A stretch of DNA of 64,000 nucleotides from Gp6-AA40 sp036407095 (GCA_036407095.1 DASWZV010000081.1:428294-492293), one strand, 5' to 3'. Counted from the first letter of the stretch, positions 44,119-53,179 are shown. The notes: a model not told the origin generated them from the sequence alone. Translations and numbers: made by a program.

Positions 44119-44745
44119 TTATCGAGACGGCATGAGCTGATTGACCACGCCGCCGTTTGCGTCGAGGAACACGATCTTCGACGCACCGTCGGATGCGACT
44201 TCCATCACGATGCACCGACGCCCCTGCCCATCCATCAACGCGACGGTGGCCGCGCCGTCGTCGCCATTGCCGACCCAGATCCGGTTGGTGTTGGGACCAC
44301 CGATCGAGTTGTCCTTGACTCGCAGTCCGGCGAACCGGTTCGCGTTGTCGCTGACGCCGGCAAGTTGCACCATCTGGCCGCCGACGCCGTATTTGTCCAT
44401 CGACAGGCTCACGCCGGAGTCGACGATTTTGCCATCAGCGTCGCGGTGGCCGCCGAAAACCAATCCGCCGTTTTCGGTGCCTTCGTTGTTGTAGAACAGC
44501 AGTCCCGCGTAAGGACGATCGGCGGCGCTCTCCTTGCCGCGGACGATGACTCCGGGAAATCGGTCGCGGTTGGCCATCACCACCCGCAACGTCCCGTCCG
44601 GCTCGACGATGTTGATGCGATGGACGGTGATCTCGTCGAATGCCTGTTTCTGCTGGGCGCCTCGTGTCGCGGCTGTCAGCGCGAGAACGGCAACGATAAG
44701 CCCCGCGCACACAGCACCCCATCGTTCGCCGTGCCTTTCCGCCAT
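44119..44745 (-). CDS. Membrane-anchored or secreted protein of unknown function
   Basis: 208 residues from the ATG at 44745, preceded by GAGGAGGG. One N-terminal hydrophobic segment (AVCAGLIVAVLALTAATRGA) then a beta-rich domain: EITVHRINIVEPDGTLRVVM, ANRDRFPGVIVRGKE, GLLFYNNEGTENGGLVFGG and LMDGQGRRCIVMEV. These lines suggest a repeated beta-strand/turn fold. I have seen the RINIVEPDGTLR opening in conserved hypothetical proteins, but no function is established. It starts 13 bp after the alpha-hydroxyacid oxidase gene and is probably in its operon. Confidence 0.75.
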   Translation of the reverse strand: MAERHGERWGAVCAGLIVAVLALTAATRGAQQKQAFDEITVHRINIVEPDGTLRVVMANRDRFPGVIVRGKESAADRPYAGLLFYNNEGTENGGLVFGGHRDADGKIVDSGVSLSMDKYGVGGQMVQLAGVSDNANRFAGLRVKDNSIGGPNTNRIWVGNGDDGAATVALMDGQGRRCIVMEVASDGASKIVFLDANGGVVNQLMPSR

Positions 44746-44758
44746 ATGTCGGCCCTCC

Positions 44759-45952
44759 TCAGAGTTCTCTCGATGAAAGCATTCGACGTGATGGGTCGGG
44801 ACAAAATTGCTCAACGAACGACTCGTCGAGTTCCTCAACCGACGCGGAGCCAAGCAGGCGCATCGTCCTGATCAGATCGGTCTTTAGGATCTCGATCGCG
44901 CGCGCGACGCCCGGGCCTCCGGCGGCACCGAGCGCCCAGCCGTAGGCGCGACCGATCAAGACGGCACGTGCGCCGAGACAGCGCGCCTTGACGATGTCGG
45001 CGCCGCGGCGGATGCCACCGTCCATGAGCACGTCGATCCGATCACCGACCGCGGCGACCACTTCCGGGAGGACGTGAAGACTCGCCGCCACGCCATCGAG
45101 CTGGCGGCCGCCGTGATTCGACACGACGACTGCATCTGCGCCGGCGTCGACGGCCTGACGCGCAACGGTGCCGGTGTGCACGCCCTTGACCACGAGCGGC
45201 CCGCGCCAGGCGTCACGGATCCAGGCGAAGTCCTTCCACGTGACGTTCGTCTCCGCCAGCAGCACGCTCGTGTCGAAACATGGCATGGCGCCGACCCCGG
45301 GCAGCTCGACGTTCGGAAACACGCGCGGGGCGCCGTCACCCACGTATCCCATCAACCACCGCGGGTGGAGAGCGAAATGCCACGCGTGTCGCAGTCGATC
45401 GAGTGCGCCGCCTGTCATCAACGAATCCGTGCGGCGACGCACGTCGCGCTCGCGCATCCCGCTCACCGGCGTGTCGATCGTCACCACCAGCGCCGAGTAC
45501 CCCGCGGCGCGCGCACGGGCAATCGCGGCTTCGGCCACTGCCCTGCCACCGGGCACATAGAGCTGATACCAGAGCGGGCCCGGCGCGTCGGCGCGAACCT
45601 CTTCGAGGCGCTGTCCGGAGAAGGTCGAGAGGATGTAGCCCGTGCCGGCCGCGTGCGCCTCGCGCGCGGCCGCGCTCTCGCCGCGCGGATAGAACATGCG
45701 GCAGAAGCCGAGCGGGGCGAGCAGAAACGGCAGCTCGAACGTGGTGCCCAGCACCTTCGTCTGCAGATTCGGATTCGACGTCTCTACACACTGACGCGGC
45801 CTGAACATGACGTCGGCGAACGCACGCTCGTTGGCCCGCAGCGTGATCTCGTCCTCGGCACCGCCGTCGATGTAGTCGAAGACGACCGGCGGCAGGCGGC
45901 GGCGCGCCAGGCGTCGGAAATCGGAAACGTTGACGACGTCAGAGAGGCGCAT
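44759..45952 (-). CDS. FMN-dependent alpha-hydroxy-acid dehydrogenase/oxidase
   Basis: 397 residues from the ATG at 45952 (MRLSDVVNVSDFRRLARRRL). The longer frame to 46087 crosses the 25-bp repeat array and was rejected. FMN and active-site motifs are intact: PPVVFDYIDGGAEDE, LAPLGFCRMFYPRGE, GPLWYQLYVPGGRA, the catalytic-His motif VVSNHGGRQLDG, and VLMDGGIRRGADIVKA. The family covers L-lactate dehydrogenase, glycolate and mandelate oxidases. The Tyr pattern fits lactate or mandelate type, but the substrate is not certain. Its 5' flank lies in the repeat array, with no clear Shine-Dalgarno. Confidence 0.9.
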   Translation of the reverse strand: MRLSDVVNVSDFRRLARRRLPPVVFDYIDGGAEDEITLRANERAFADVMFRPRQCVETSNPNLQTKVLGTTFELPFLLAPLGFCRMFYPRGESAAAREAHAAGTGYILSTFSGQRLEEVRADAPGPLWYQLYVPGGRAVAEAAIARARAAGYSALVVTIDTPVSGMRERDVRRRTDSLMTGGALDRLRHAWHFALHPRWLMGYVGDGAPRVFPNVELPGVGAMPCFDTSVLLAETNVTWKDFAWIRDAWRGPLVVKGVHTGTVARQAVDAGADAVVVSNHGGRQLDGVAASLHVLPEVVAAVGDRIDVLMDGGIRRGADIVKARCLGARAVLIGRAYGWALGAAGGPGVARAIEILKTDLIRTMRLLGSASVEELDESFVEQFCPDPSRRMLSSREL

Positions 45953-46262
45953 GACGGAATGTCGCGTCGGTGCGATCCCTCTTACGAGCGTCGGTGCGAT
46001 CCATGCTGACGCAGGTCGGTGCGATCCATCCTGACGCGTGTCGGTGCGACGAGCGCTTCGCCTGTCGGTGCGATCGGTCTGACGCACGTCGGTGCGATCT
46101 CACATCGCTGCGACGAAGCCCGCCTTCGCACCGACACCCGTCAGTAAGATCGCACCGACGATCGTCAGAGACATCGCACCGACGTGCGTCAGAAGGATCG
46201 CACCGACTATCGTAGAAGGGATCGCACCGACCCACTGTCAGGAAGCATCGCACCACCCCACG
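45953..46262. other. Intergenic region occupied by repeat array
   Basis: This 310-bp gap between the oxidase start and the ankyrin stop consists almost entirely of the P6 array. The reading frames crossing it (peptides such as RTDARKRDRTD) are repeat translations, not genes. Confidence 0.75.
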
Positions 46263-46281
46263 TCAGCGGGATCGCACCGAC
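45966..46281. repeat. Two-orientation 24-25 bp repeat array, family P6
   Basis: Six forward cores GTCGGTGCGA(T/C) start at 45966, 45990, 46015, 46040, 46064 and 46088, followed by a degenerate unit near 46104. At least seven reverse cores (T)CGCACCGAC or variants follow to 46281. The period is 24 or 25 bp throughout. The two blocks face each other and could form a long cruciform. The outermost reverse unit lies within the last codons of the ankyrin gene, encoding SSVRS. Confidence 0.9.
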
Positions 46282-47801
46282 GATGCCGCGCCCTTGAGCA
46301 ACGTCGCAATCTCATTCGAACCTGCCGCGCCCCGGCCTCTACCCACCGCGACCAAATCGATCGGCGTCTTACCCGCCTCGTCGCGCACGTCGGCCTTCGC
46401 GCCGTGGTCGAGCAGATACCTCACGACCTCCGTGCGTCCGGTCTCGGCTGCGAAGAAGAGCGTCGTCTGACCCTGTCGATCGGTCAGCGTGTTGGTGCGT
46501 GCGATGCGGGCGGTCAGGCTGGTCACGTCGGTGATGCGGGCGTTCACGTCAGCGCCCGCCTTGCGCAGGATCTCCATCGTCTCGAGCGAGAGCGTGACGA
46601 CGTTGTCGGGAAGCCCGGGGCCGAGGACGCCCGCGCCCGCACGCGTGCCGACACCGGCGGCGGACATGAACGGTGTGACGCCGGACGCGTTCGGCAGATC
46701 GACGAGCGCGCCGTGGTCGAGCAGCAGGCGGACGACATCGTTGTCGAAGGTCTGCGCGGCGCGAAGGAGCGGTGTCGCGCCGGTCGTCAACAGATCGTCT
46801 CTGAACCGGTTGTCGCGTCCGCCGCGGCTTGGTTCCTTGAACGCGAGCTGCACGTTTGGATCGACGCCGGCATCGAGCAGCGCCTTGATGAAGGCGAGCG
46901 ACTCAGCCGGCCGTGCCCCGGCGCGACTGTCGAGTCCTCCCCGCATCGTGACGGCAACGTAGAGCGGCGTGCGTCCCCACCAGTCCCACGTCTGCGGGTT
47001 CGCGCCGCGATCGAGGAGGTAGCGCGCGACCGCGGGATACCCGTTGTCGAGCGCCATGATCATCGGCGTCATGCCGTCGGGATTGGGACGGTCCTTGTCG
47101 GCGCCCGCCTCGACCATCGCCTTCACGCAGCCGAGGCATCCCGCCCGCGCTGCGTACAAAAGCGGGGTGAGGCCGCCGGTCGGCCGATACTGCACGCGTG
47201 GCTCGTTGGTGATCTGACTCCCCCAGTCGGTCGACTGCGCGCGCAAGGAGAGGTCGGCGCCCTTTGATATGAGAAAGGCCACCATCTCCGAGTGCGACTC
47301 GCCTGCGGCCCACATCACTGCGGATTGATCGCGGAATCGTTCGCGGGCGTTGATCTCGGCCCCGCCTTCGACGAGCAGCCGGGCGACGGTGACATCACCG
47401 GTGCGCGCCGCGAGCATCAGCGGCGTCTGTCCGTCCTCGTTCGCCGCATTCACATCGGCTCCCGCCTTGAGGAGGATGTCGACGAGCGGCAGGTTGGCGA
47501 CCCTGACCGCTTCGGCCAGCGGGCTCGCGCCGTAGCGATTGACCACCCGCGCGCGTGCGCCTTTCTTCAGAAGCGCTTCGACCAGCTCGCGATCGACGCG
47601 ATACGTAGCCCAGTGCAGCGGCGTGGTGCCGTCCGGCTGCGCCTGATTCACGTCGGCGCCCTGCGCGATCATCGCCAGTGCCGCGCGCCGGTCGCCCGCC
47701 TGAATGCGATCCGCGAGCGGCGACTGCGCGTGCGCGCTCACCGCGAACGCGAGCAGCATCACGAAGGCGGCCCCTACGTACGGCCTCTTGCTACACCACA
47801 T
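46263..47801 (-). CDS. Secreted ankyrin-repeat protein, module D
   Basis: 512 residues from the ATG at 47801, which overlaps the MBL stop by 11 bp. Signal peptide VGAAFVMLLAFAVSAHAQ. Ankyrin units run from about residue 27 to the end, with the paralogue-type insert STDWGSQITNEPRVQYRPTG and a tail GRGRGAAGSNEIATLLKGA. The last residues SSVRSR are encoded by a unit of the 25-bp repeat array, so the C-terminus has been replaced or extended by it. A half P1 palindrome lies near the start (47764-47777). It is translationally coupled to the MBL gene, the same partner as in module B. Confidence 0.87.
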   Translation of the reverse strand: MWCSKRPYVGAAFVMLLAFAVSAHAQSPLADRIQAGDRRAALAMIAQGADVNQAQPDGTTPLHWATYRVDRELVEALLKKGARARVVNRYGASPLAEAVRVANLPLVDILLKAGADVNAANEDGQTPLMLAARTGDVTVARLLVEGGAEINARERFRDQSAVMWAAGESHSEMVAFLISKGADLSLRAQSTDWGSQITNEPRVQYRPTGGLTPLLYAARAGCLGCVKAMVEAGADKDRPNPDGMTPMIMALDNGYPAVARYLLDRGANPQTWDWWGRTPLYVAVTMRGGLDSRAGARPAESLAFIKALLDAGVDPNVQLAFKEPSRGGRDNRFRDDLLTTGATPLLRAAQTFDNDVVRLLLDHGALVDLPNASGVTPFMSAAGVGTRAGAGVLGPGLPDNVVTLSLETMEILRKAGADVNARITDVTSLTARIARTNTLTDRQGQTTLFFAAETGRTEVVRYLLDHGAKADVRDEAGKTPIDLVAVGRGRGAAGSNEIATLLKGAASSVRSR

Positions 47802-48708
47802 TGGGCGACAGCTTGTTGTGGTGGGCCCACAACCCTTTCTGCACGTCATAGAGAAACTTCCGCGGATCCTTCCACGCACGCGGCAGCCCGTTGAGGACAC
47901 CCGCCTTGAGCATGTCGTCTGCATCGGCGCCCTCTCGTACGCGATCGACCGTACGGTCGTAGATCGTCTTCATCATGTCGCGCTCGGCCTGCAGCTGCTC
48001 CCGCGTCATCACTGGTCCATAGCCGGGCACGATCCGTGTCCGATCGTTGCTGAGTGCGACGAGCCTGTCCAGCGCATCGGCGCGGCCGCCGATCCATGCG
48101 CCTGTGAAGTAGTCCAGTTCGGGATCGCGTACCGGCGACGCGACGTCGCCGACAGCGAGCACATTCGAATCACGGAAGAAGACGTAGATGTCTCCACTCG
48201 TGTGCGCTTCCAGCAGGTAGCCGTAGTCGATGCGCTCGCCTGCCGCCGTCATCGATCCATCGACACGAAACGTCCTGTTGGGCTGCGCCTTCAGCGGGCG
48301 CGGCGGCCGGTAGCGGTCCTCCGCAGGAATCCAGGTCGGCGTCGCCATCCACAGCCGCGTGTTTACGTGCGCGATGATGGTGGCCCCGCTCAATCCGAGC
48401 ACTTCGTTCGCACCAGTGTTCTCGACGTGCCAATGGGTGTTGAACACGGTTGCGACCTCTTGCAGCTGCTTCACCGCTCCCATCAGCTGCGTCACCAGCT
48501 CCGGCGAGCCGCTATCCACGAGCACGAGTCCATCTCCGGTCGGGAGCGCAACCACATTGGTGCCGCCAACGGCGAGAAGGGAGACGCGTTCGGTGAGCGG
48601 GACGAAACCTCTCTCCTGGGCACGGCCGCGTTCGATGAACGCGAGCCCGCTCAGCAGCGTGCCCGCGCACGCTCTCAGCAACTGTCTTCGGCTCGTATCC
48701 ACGCCCAT
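47791..48708 (-). CDS. Exported MBL-fold hydrolase, module D
   Basis: 305 residues from the ATG at 48708. The N-terminus DTSRRQLLRACAGTLLSGLA is a Tat signal with an RAC site that might be lipidated. MBL motifs: VFNTHWHVENTGANEVL (HxH, with Glu-Asn in place of Asp-His), LEAHTSGDIYVFFRDS (His) and VLAVGDVASPVRDPELDYF (Asp). The C-terminal GPVMTREQLQAERDMMKTIY is shared with the module B protein, so the two are paralogues. It is the first gene of the MBL-ankyrin pair, divergent from the patatin gene. Confidence 0.87.
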   Translation of the reverse strand: MGVDTSRRQLLRACAGTLLSGLAFIERGRAQERGFVPLTERVSLLAVGGTNVVALPTGDGLVLVDSGSPELVTQLMGAVKQLQEVATVFNTHWHVENTGANEVLGLSGATIIAHVNTRLWMATPTWIPAEDRYRPPRPLKAQPNRTFRVDGSMTAAGERIDYGYLLEAHTSGDIYVFFRDSNVLAVGDVASPVRDPELDYFTGAWIGGRADALDRLVALSNDRTRIVPGYGPVMTREQLQAERDMMKTIYDRTVDRVREGADADDMLKAGVLNGLPRAWKDPRKFLYDVQKGLWAHHNKLSPNVV

Positions 48709-48784
48709 CGGACTCGACCGAGAGGATAGATCAAGATGCGTCCCGAGCGGTGGTGTGTGTATTGCACCGCCCAGCTCGTTCAGG

Positions 48785-51025
48785 ATGAGCGCGCCCCTGC
48801 CTATCGCGACCCGGCGCATTCGGCCGCGATCTCTCGTGGCCGTCCTGGTGCTGATGGCGACTGTCGCCGACGCCCATGCGCAGTCGGTTACCCGGACAAC
48901 CAGGCCGCGCATCGGCGTCGCGTTCGGGGGCGGGAGCGCCCGCGGCCTGGCGCACGTCGGTGTGGTCCGCTGGTTCGAGGAGCATCACATTCCGATCGAT
49001 CTGGTAGCCGGGACGAGCATGGGCGGTCTCGTCGGCGGCGCATTCTGTTCGGGCATGTCCGCCGATGAACTGACGGCGCTGCTCGAGAAAACCGACTGGG
49101 ACCAGATGTTCGGCTTCACGTCGTTCCCATTCAAGAACGTGCGCCGCAAAGAGGACGCGCGCATCTATCCATCGCGGATCGAACTCGGCGCCAAGCGCGG
49201 CCTCACGCTGCCGCTCGCCCTCAACAGTGGCCAGCAGGTGGACTTCCTGCTCGCGCGCATCGCCGCCCCTTACATGACGCTCATGAGCTTCGACGATCTG
49301 CCGACGCCCTTCCGGGCTCTGGCGATCGATCTCGTGGCCGCACACCAGGTCGTTCTCGACAGCGGCTCGCTCGCCACCGCCATGCGCGCGACGATGTCGC
49401 TGCCCGGCGTGTTTCCTCCGGTGGAGCGCGACGGCCAGGTGCTCGTGGACGGCGGCGCCTTGAACAACGTGCCGGCCGACGTCGTGCGCGCCATGGGCGC
49501 CGACGTCGTCGTGGCGATCGACGTCAGCCTGATGCGCGACGCGGGCACGATCAGGCGGTCGCTGGTCGGGCTCATGGGCCAGACGTTCGAGGTCATGATG
49601 CGGGCCAACACCCGGGCGACGCTGAAAGCCGCGGACATTGTCATCAATCCACCGCTGAAAGGGTTCGACAGTCTCGATTGGCGGCGCAGCGCCGAGCTCG
49701 CCGACGCCGGATACGCGGCGGCTGACACGTTGAAGGACAAGCTCCTGCCGCTCGCGGTGAGCGACGCGGAATGGACCGCATATCAGGAGCGGCGGCGCAC
49801 GCGCCGTAAGACAACGTTTGCCATCCCGCGGTTCGTTTCCGTCGAGGGCGCCGCCACCGCCGATCGTGTTCGCATCGAGGAGCTCCTCACGGCCCGCCTC
49901 GACAAGCCGCTCGACATCGATGCGCTCGAGCGCTATCTCGAAACACTGACCGGCCTCGATCGCTACGAGACGGTGGGATGGCAGCTGCTGGAAATGGACG
50001 GCCGGGTCGGACTGCGCGTCGATGCGCGGCCCAAAGACCACGCGCCACCGTTCCTCATGCTCGGCATCAACCTGCAGAACACGACGAGAGACGACTTCGG
50101 GCTCCAGCTCGCCGCGCGCTATCTGACGTTCGACGCCGTCGGTTCCGGTTCCGAGCTGCGGCTCGACGCTGCCATCGGGGAGCAGCCGCATATCGGTGCG
50201 GAGCTCTATCGTCCGATCCGTTCCTCGCCGCTCTTCGTGACCCTTGCCGCAGGCGCGCGTCAACGCATCCTCAACTTCGTCAGCGACGATGTCGTCGTGG
50301 CACGCTACAGTGAGGTCAGATCGTCCGTCGGGGTCGACGTGGGGGCCAATCTCGGACGCAGCGAAGACGTGCGCGTCGGCATCGACTACGGCCGTCTCAA
50401 TACGAATCTCGAGACCGGCAGTCCCGGCCTCCCCGAATTGCACGGGCTGGATACACGACTGCGGCTCGTGTGGCGTCACGATGGGCAGGACAGCCCGGTC
50501 GTGCCATCGCGTGGCGTGCTCTCGATTGGGAGCATCCATCACATCCTGCGAACGCCAGCGCTGCCGCCCGGGTTTTCAACCGAGCGGACGAACGAGGGGA
50601 TCACTCAGGCCGAAATCCGCGGCTCGATCTTCCGGTCGCCGGGGCAGCAGCATCGCGCGTTCCTGTCGGGTGGTGCCGGCACGACGTGGGGACATCCGCT
50701 CGCGAGCGAGCAGTTCGTGCTCGGGACACCGCTGCGGCTCGGCGCCTACGACCTCGGCGCGCTTCGCGGCGACAATTACGCGGTGCTCACGCTCGGCTAC
50801 CTGCGCCGCATCTCACGTCTGCCCGATTTCCTGGGCGGGCCAATCTATCTGGGCGGCTGGGTCGAGAACGGATCGGCTTTCGACGACATCGCTCGCATGC
50901 AGGTCAAAACCAACGTGAGCGCGGGCGCCATTGCCGACACGCTCATCGGCCCCGTGCTCGTCGGCGGCAGCTTCGCCTTCAATGGTGCGTGGCGGTACTA
51001 CATCGCGATTGGACGTCTGTTTTGA
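48785..51025 (+). CDS. Patatin-like phospholipase with C-terminal outer-membrane barrel
   Basis: 746 residues from the ATG at 48785 (MSAPLPIATRRIRPRSLVAV); the longer frame to 48359 overlaps the divergent MBL gene and was rejected. Signal peptide ends VADAHAQ. The patatin catalytic dyad is complete: oxyanion loop GGGSARG at 48-54, nucleophile Ser78 in GTSMGG, and Asp222 in DGGALNN. A POTRA-like segment (PRFVSVEGAATADRVRIEEL) then a 16-strand-type barrel of the BamA/D15 superfamily follow, ending YYIAIGRLF. The domain order is that of type Vd autotransporters such as PlpD, in which the lipase is carried to the surface. Confidence 0.9.
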   Translation: MSAPLPIATRRIRPRSLVAVLVLMATVADAHAQSVTRTTRPRIGVAFGGGSARGLAHVGVVRWFEEHHIPIDLVAGTSMGGLVGGAFCSGMSADELTALLEKTDWDQMFGFTSFPFKNVRRKEDARIYPSRIELGAKRGLTLPLALNSGQQVDFLLARIAAPYMTLMSFDDLPTPFRALAIDLVAAHQVVLDSGSLATAMRATMSLPGVFPPVERDGQVLVDGGALNNVPADVVRAMGADVVVAIDVSLMRDAGTIRRSLVGLMGQTFEVMMRANTRATLKAADIVINPPLKGFDSLDWRRSAELADAGYAAADTLKDKLLPLAVSDAEWTAYQERRRTRRKTTFAIPRFVSVEGAATADRVRIEELLTARLDKPLDIDALERYLETLTGLDRYETVGWQLLEMDGRVGLRVDARPKDHAPPFLMLGINLQNTTRDDFGLQLAARYLTFDAVGSGSELRLDAAIGEQPHIGAELYRPIRSSPLFVTLAAGARQRILNFVSDDVVVARYSEVRSSVGVDVGANLGRSEDVRVGIDYGRLNTNLETGSPGLPELHGLDTRLRLVWRHDGQDSPVVPSRGVLSIGSIHHILRTPALPPGFSTERTNEGITQAEIRGSIFRSPGQQHRAFLSGGAGTTWGHPLASEQFVLGTPLRLGAYDLGALRGDNYAVLTLGYLRRISRLPDFLGGPIYLGGWVENGSAFDDIARMQVKTNVSAGAIADTLIGPVLVGGSFAFNGAWRYYIAIGRLF

Positions 51026-51032
51026 AGGGGAT

Positions 51033-51056
51033 GGGCCACCTGAAGGTGGCCCCGAC
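51033..51056. repeat. Variant P1 palindrome
   Basis: GGGCCACCTGAAGGTGGCCC, with paired substitutions against the usual P1 core so that the stem is kept, 7 bp after the patatin stop and before the convergent scramblase-like gene. Confidence 0.8.
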
Positions 51057-51075
51057 GTTCGACTCGGAGGTTCGT

Positions 51076-51660
51076 CTACTTCTCTTTGTAGATTGTGTCG
51101 ATCGCGAGACCGGCCGCGAGCAGCAGCGGCATCGCATCGGCCCTGATCGTGTGCGCCTCGCTCAGCGAGATCACGTAGTTGTCAGCCGACGTGAAGAGCT
51201 CCTTGCCGAGCCCGGCCCACTTCTTGGTGACGCGGCCGATCTCGCTGCCATCCGGTGTGAGGAACCGGAAGTTCCATCCCTTCCAGTCGCCTTTGATTTC
51301 GGCGACGGGTTGCTCCATCGGGTCCAGCACGTGGAAGCCGCCTCCGAGCGAGAACACCTTGCTCTTGAAGCGGCCAATCTCTCTGCCGAGACCGTCGGTC
51401 ACCGTGACGTGCGAGCGCAGCAGGCTGAAGCCGCGACGGATGGCGAGAACGACAGCCTCACCCTCCCGTTCGCTGACTTCAACCACAGTTGGCAGCAGCC
51501 GCTTGTTGATCACGAGTCGAAGCAGCTTCATGCCACCGCTGACGTTTTCCTTCGCGATACCGACCTGCGCACCGGTGGCGGGGTCGTAGATATCGAACAC
51601 GTCCACGAGCTTCAGAAACCCGACCCGCTCTTTGACGAGAAATGTCTTCAGATTGAACAT
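51076..51660 (-). CDS. Phospholipid scramblase/LURP-one-related family protein
   Basis: 194 residues from the ATG at 51660. The sequence MFNLKTFLVKERVGFLKLVD, then DVFDIYDPATGAQVGIAKE, and GFHVLDPMEQPVAEIKGDWK shows the 12-strand barrel of the scramblase/Tubby-like superfamily with the long C-terminal hydrophobic helix (AMPLLLAAGLAIDTI). In bacteria these are soluble or membrane-associated proteins of unknown role; lipid scrambling is not shown. Convergent with the patatin gene. Confidence 0.8.
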   Translation of the reverse strand: MFNLKTFLVKERVGFLKLVDVFDIYDPATGAQVGIAKENVSGGMKLLRLVINKRLLPTVVEVSEREGEAVVLAIRRGFSLLRSHVTVTDGLGREIGRFKSKVFSLGGGFHVLDPMEQPVAEIKGDWKGWNFRFLTPDGSEIGRVTKKWAGLGKELFTSADNYVISLSEAHTIRADAMPLLLAAGLAIDTIYKEK

Positions 51661-51856
51661 CACAGCTCTCTTGAAACAAACGATCCATGTCCCGCGCGTA
51701 CTTCCCGGTTTTCGGTTGGGGCCACGCAACGGGATAGCTGAGACGTCAGATCTGCTGCAGTTGTGAGAAACCGGTGGAGGACTGGAGACAGGTCATCCGG
51801 CGGGCTGTCTCTATCGGCGGCGCGGCGCGATACGATACGCTCGCGTCATCGAGGAG

Positions 51857-52275
51857 ATGTCTGTGTCGACACGATACCCACGCGAGCAGATGCATCGCAT
51901 CAAGTACACGAAGCTCACGCCCGAGCAGATCGGCAGCAGGCTCGTCGCTACGGCGAACGGCCCGTCGAGCGCGTCCCAACTGTCTGATGCACTGGCCGGG
52001 AAGCCGCTGAAGATCGTCCTCGACGGCGGTCCAGCCATCAGCTATCGCTTTGCCGATCGCAAGCGTCTCTCGTTCGCGGAAGGTGACGCCGCCTCCGTCG
52101 ACACAGGATACGGCGCACTGACGCTCGATCGTCTTCTCCTCTTCTGCACATGATTCCGCGCACGCTACGCGGCTACGCGGTTGTGATCGATCAGGAGACA
52201 AACCTCGCCACGGCGATAGAGGGACTCAGCGTGCCCCTTGAGGCACAAGACAAATGCGGGCGCATCGGGGTCTAA
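51857..52275 (+). pseudogene. MoaF-like domain gene interrupted by a frameshift
   Basis: The first frame runs from an ATG at 51857 to a TGA at 52153 (98 residues), including MHRIKYTKLTPEQIGSRL and LKIVLDGGPAISYRFADRKR, which match the opening of MoaF-like proteins (dGGptleyrF). It stops at LLLFCT. From 52140 another frame continues as HMIPRTLRGYAVVIDQ followed by ETNLATAIEG, the segment expected next in this family (GYxVVIDxxTNLAT), ending at a TAA at 52273. One inserted or two deleted bases near 52130-52145 would restore the frame. The C-terminus after ATAIEG is also unlike the family, so it is probably decayed. Confidence 0.65.
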
Positions 52276-52291
52276 TCGGAGTGGAGGAATC

Positions 52292-53164
52292 ATGTCCGGA
52301 GTGTCCACTGCCGAGCGGCCGACTGTGACGAAGCGGGTGCTCATGTTCGTCCTCGTCGCGATCATCGGTGCGCCGGCATTCGGCTTCGGCCAGTGGTTGA
52401 ACTATCCGACGGCAGACGTGCCGAGAAAGGCCGACGGCAAGCCTGACTTGAACGCGCCCACGCCACGCCTGCCGGACGGGAAGCCCGACTTCTCCGGCAT
52501 CTGGCACGCCAGCAATCCCTTCCGTTGCAATCCCGCGGCAGGTCAGTTCGTCGCGTGCGGCACCGAGATCGGCGGCTCGCCGCTCGGCGGCAACCTCGGG
52601 CGCAATCTGCCCGAAGGCCTGCCTTACAAGCCTGAGGCCGCGACGCTGGCAAAAGGGCGGCGGGCTGATGACAGCCGCGACGATCCGCATGTGCGCTGCC
52701 TGCCCGACAACCCGCCGCGGCACTGGACGCTCCCGCACCTCACCAAAGCTGTGCACACACCGAAGCTGCTGGTGCTGCTCTACGAAGTGAACGCGATGTA
52801 CCGGCAGATCTTCATCGATGGACGTCCGCTGCCCGAGGACCCGACGCCCGGCTGGAACGGCTACTCCACCGCTCACTGGGAAGGCGACACGCTGGTGGTG
52901 CAGACCGCGGGGTTCCGCGACAACCTGTGGATCGACACTGGCGGCAGCCCGATGAGCGATGCGGCGAAAATGACCGAACGGATACGCCGGCCGAACTACG
53001 GCACCCTCGAAATCGAGCTCACGATCAACGATCCCAAGAACTACACAAAGCCGTTCACGGTCACGATGACCGACAACATCGAGCTCGATACCGAACTCAT
53101 CGACGAGTTCTGTCTCGAGAACGAGAAGTCGTACGACCGCATGCAGCGGTCGCGAGGAAAATAG
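52292..53164 (+). CDS. Secreted hypothetical protein of KPDFSGIW type
   Basis: 290 residues from the ATG at 52292, with GGAGGAATC upstream. A hydrophobic signal segment lies at residues 18-33 (FVLVAIIGAPAFGFGQ). The mature domain begins RLPDGKPDFSGIWHASNP, contains CLPDNPPRHWTLPHL, YRQIFIDGRPLPEDPTPGWN and STAHWEGDTLVVQTAGFRDN, and ends with TVTMTDNIELDTELIDEFCL. It belongs to a large group of conserved secreted proteins in Acidobacteriota; no activity is known to me. The partial gene at 1-436 shares the opening motif type. Confidence 0.82.
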   Translation: MSGVSTAERPTVTKRVLMFVLVAIIGAPAFGFGQWLNYPTADVPRKADGKPDLNAPTPRLPDGKPDFSGIWHASNPFRCNPAAGQFVACGTEIGGSPLGGNLGRNLPEGLPYKPEAATLAKGRRADDSRDDPHVRCLPDNPPRHWTLPHLTKAVHTPKLLVLLYEVNAMYRQIFIDGRPLPEDPTPGWNGYSTAHWEGDTLVVQTAGFRDNLWIDTGGSPMSDAAKMTERIRRPNYGTLEIELTINDPKNYTKPFTVTMTDNIELDTELIDEFCLENEKSYDRMQRSRGK

Positions 53165-53179
53165 ATAGTTGCCCAGGGC

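Noticed and set aside
45953..46087. N-terminal extension of the alpha-hydroxyacid oxidase
   Set aside because: The peptide is a translation of the 25-bp repeat array; the family normally begins about where the ATG at 45952 lies.
45966..46281. Possible CRISPR array
   Set aside because: Repeats are only about 12 bp conserved with a 24-25 bp period, occur in both orientations, have no 30-bp spacers, and no cas gene is in the window.
48359..48784. Upstream extension of the patatin gene
   Set aside because: It is antisense to the MBL gene, which has its own export signal and motifs; the signal peptide of the patatin protein begins at 48785.
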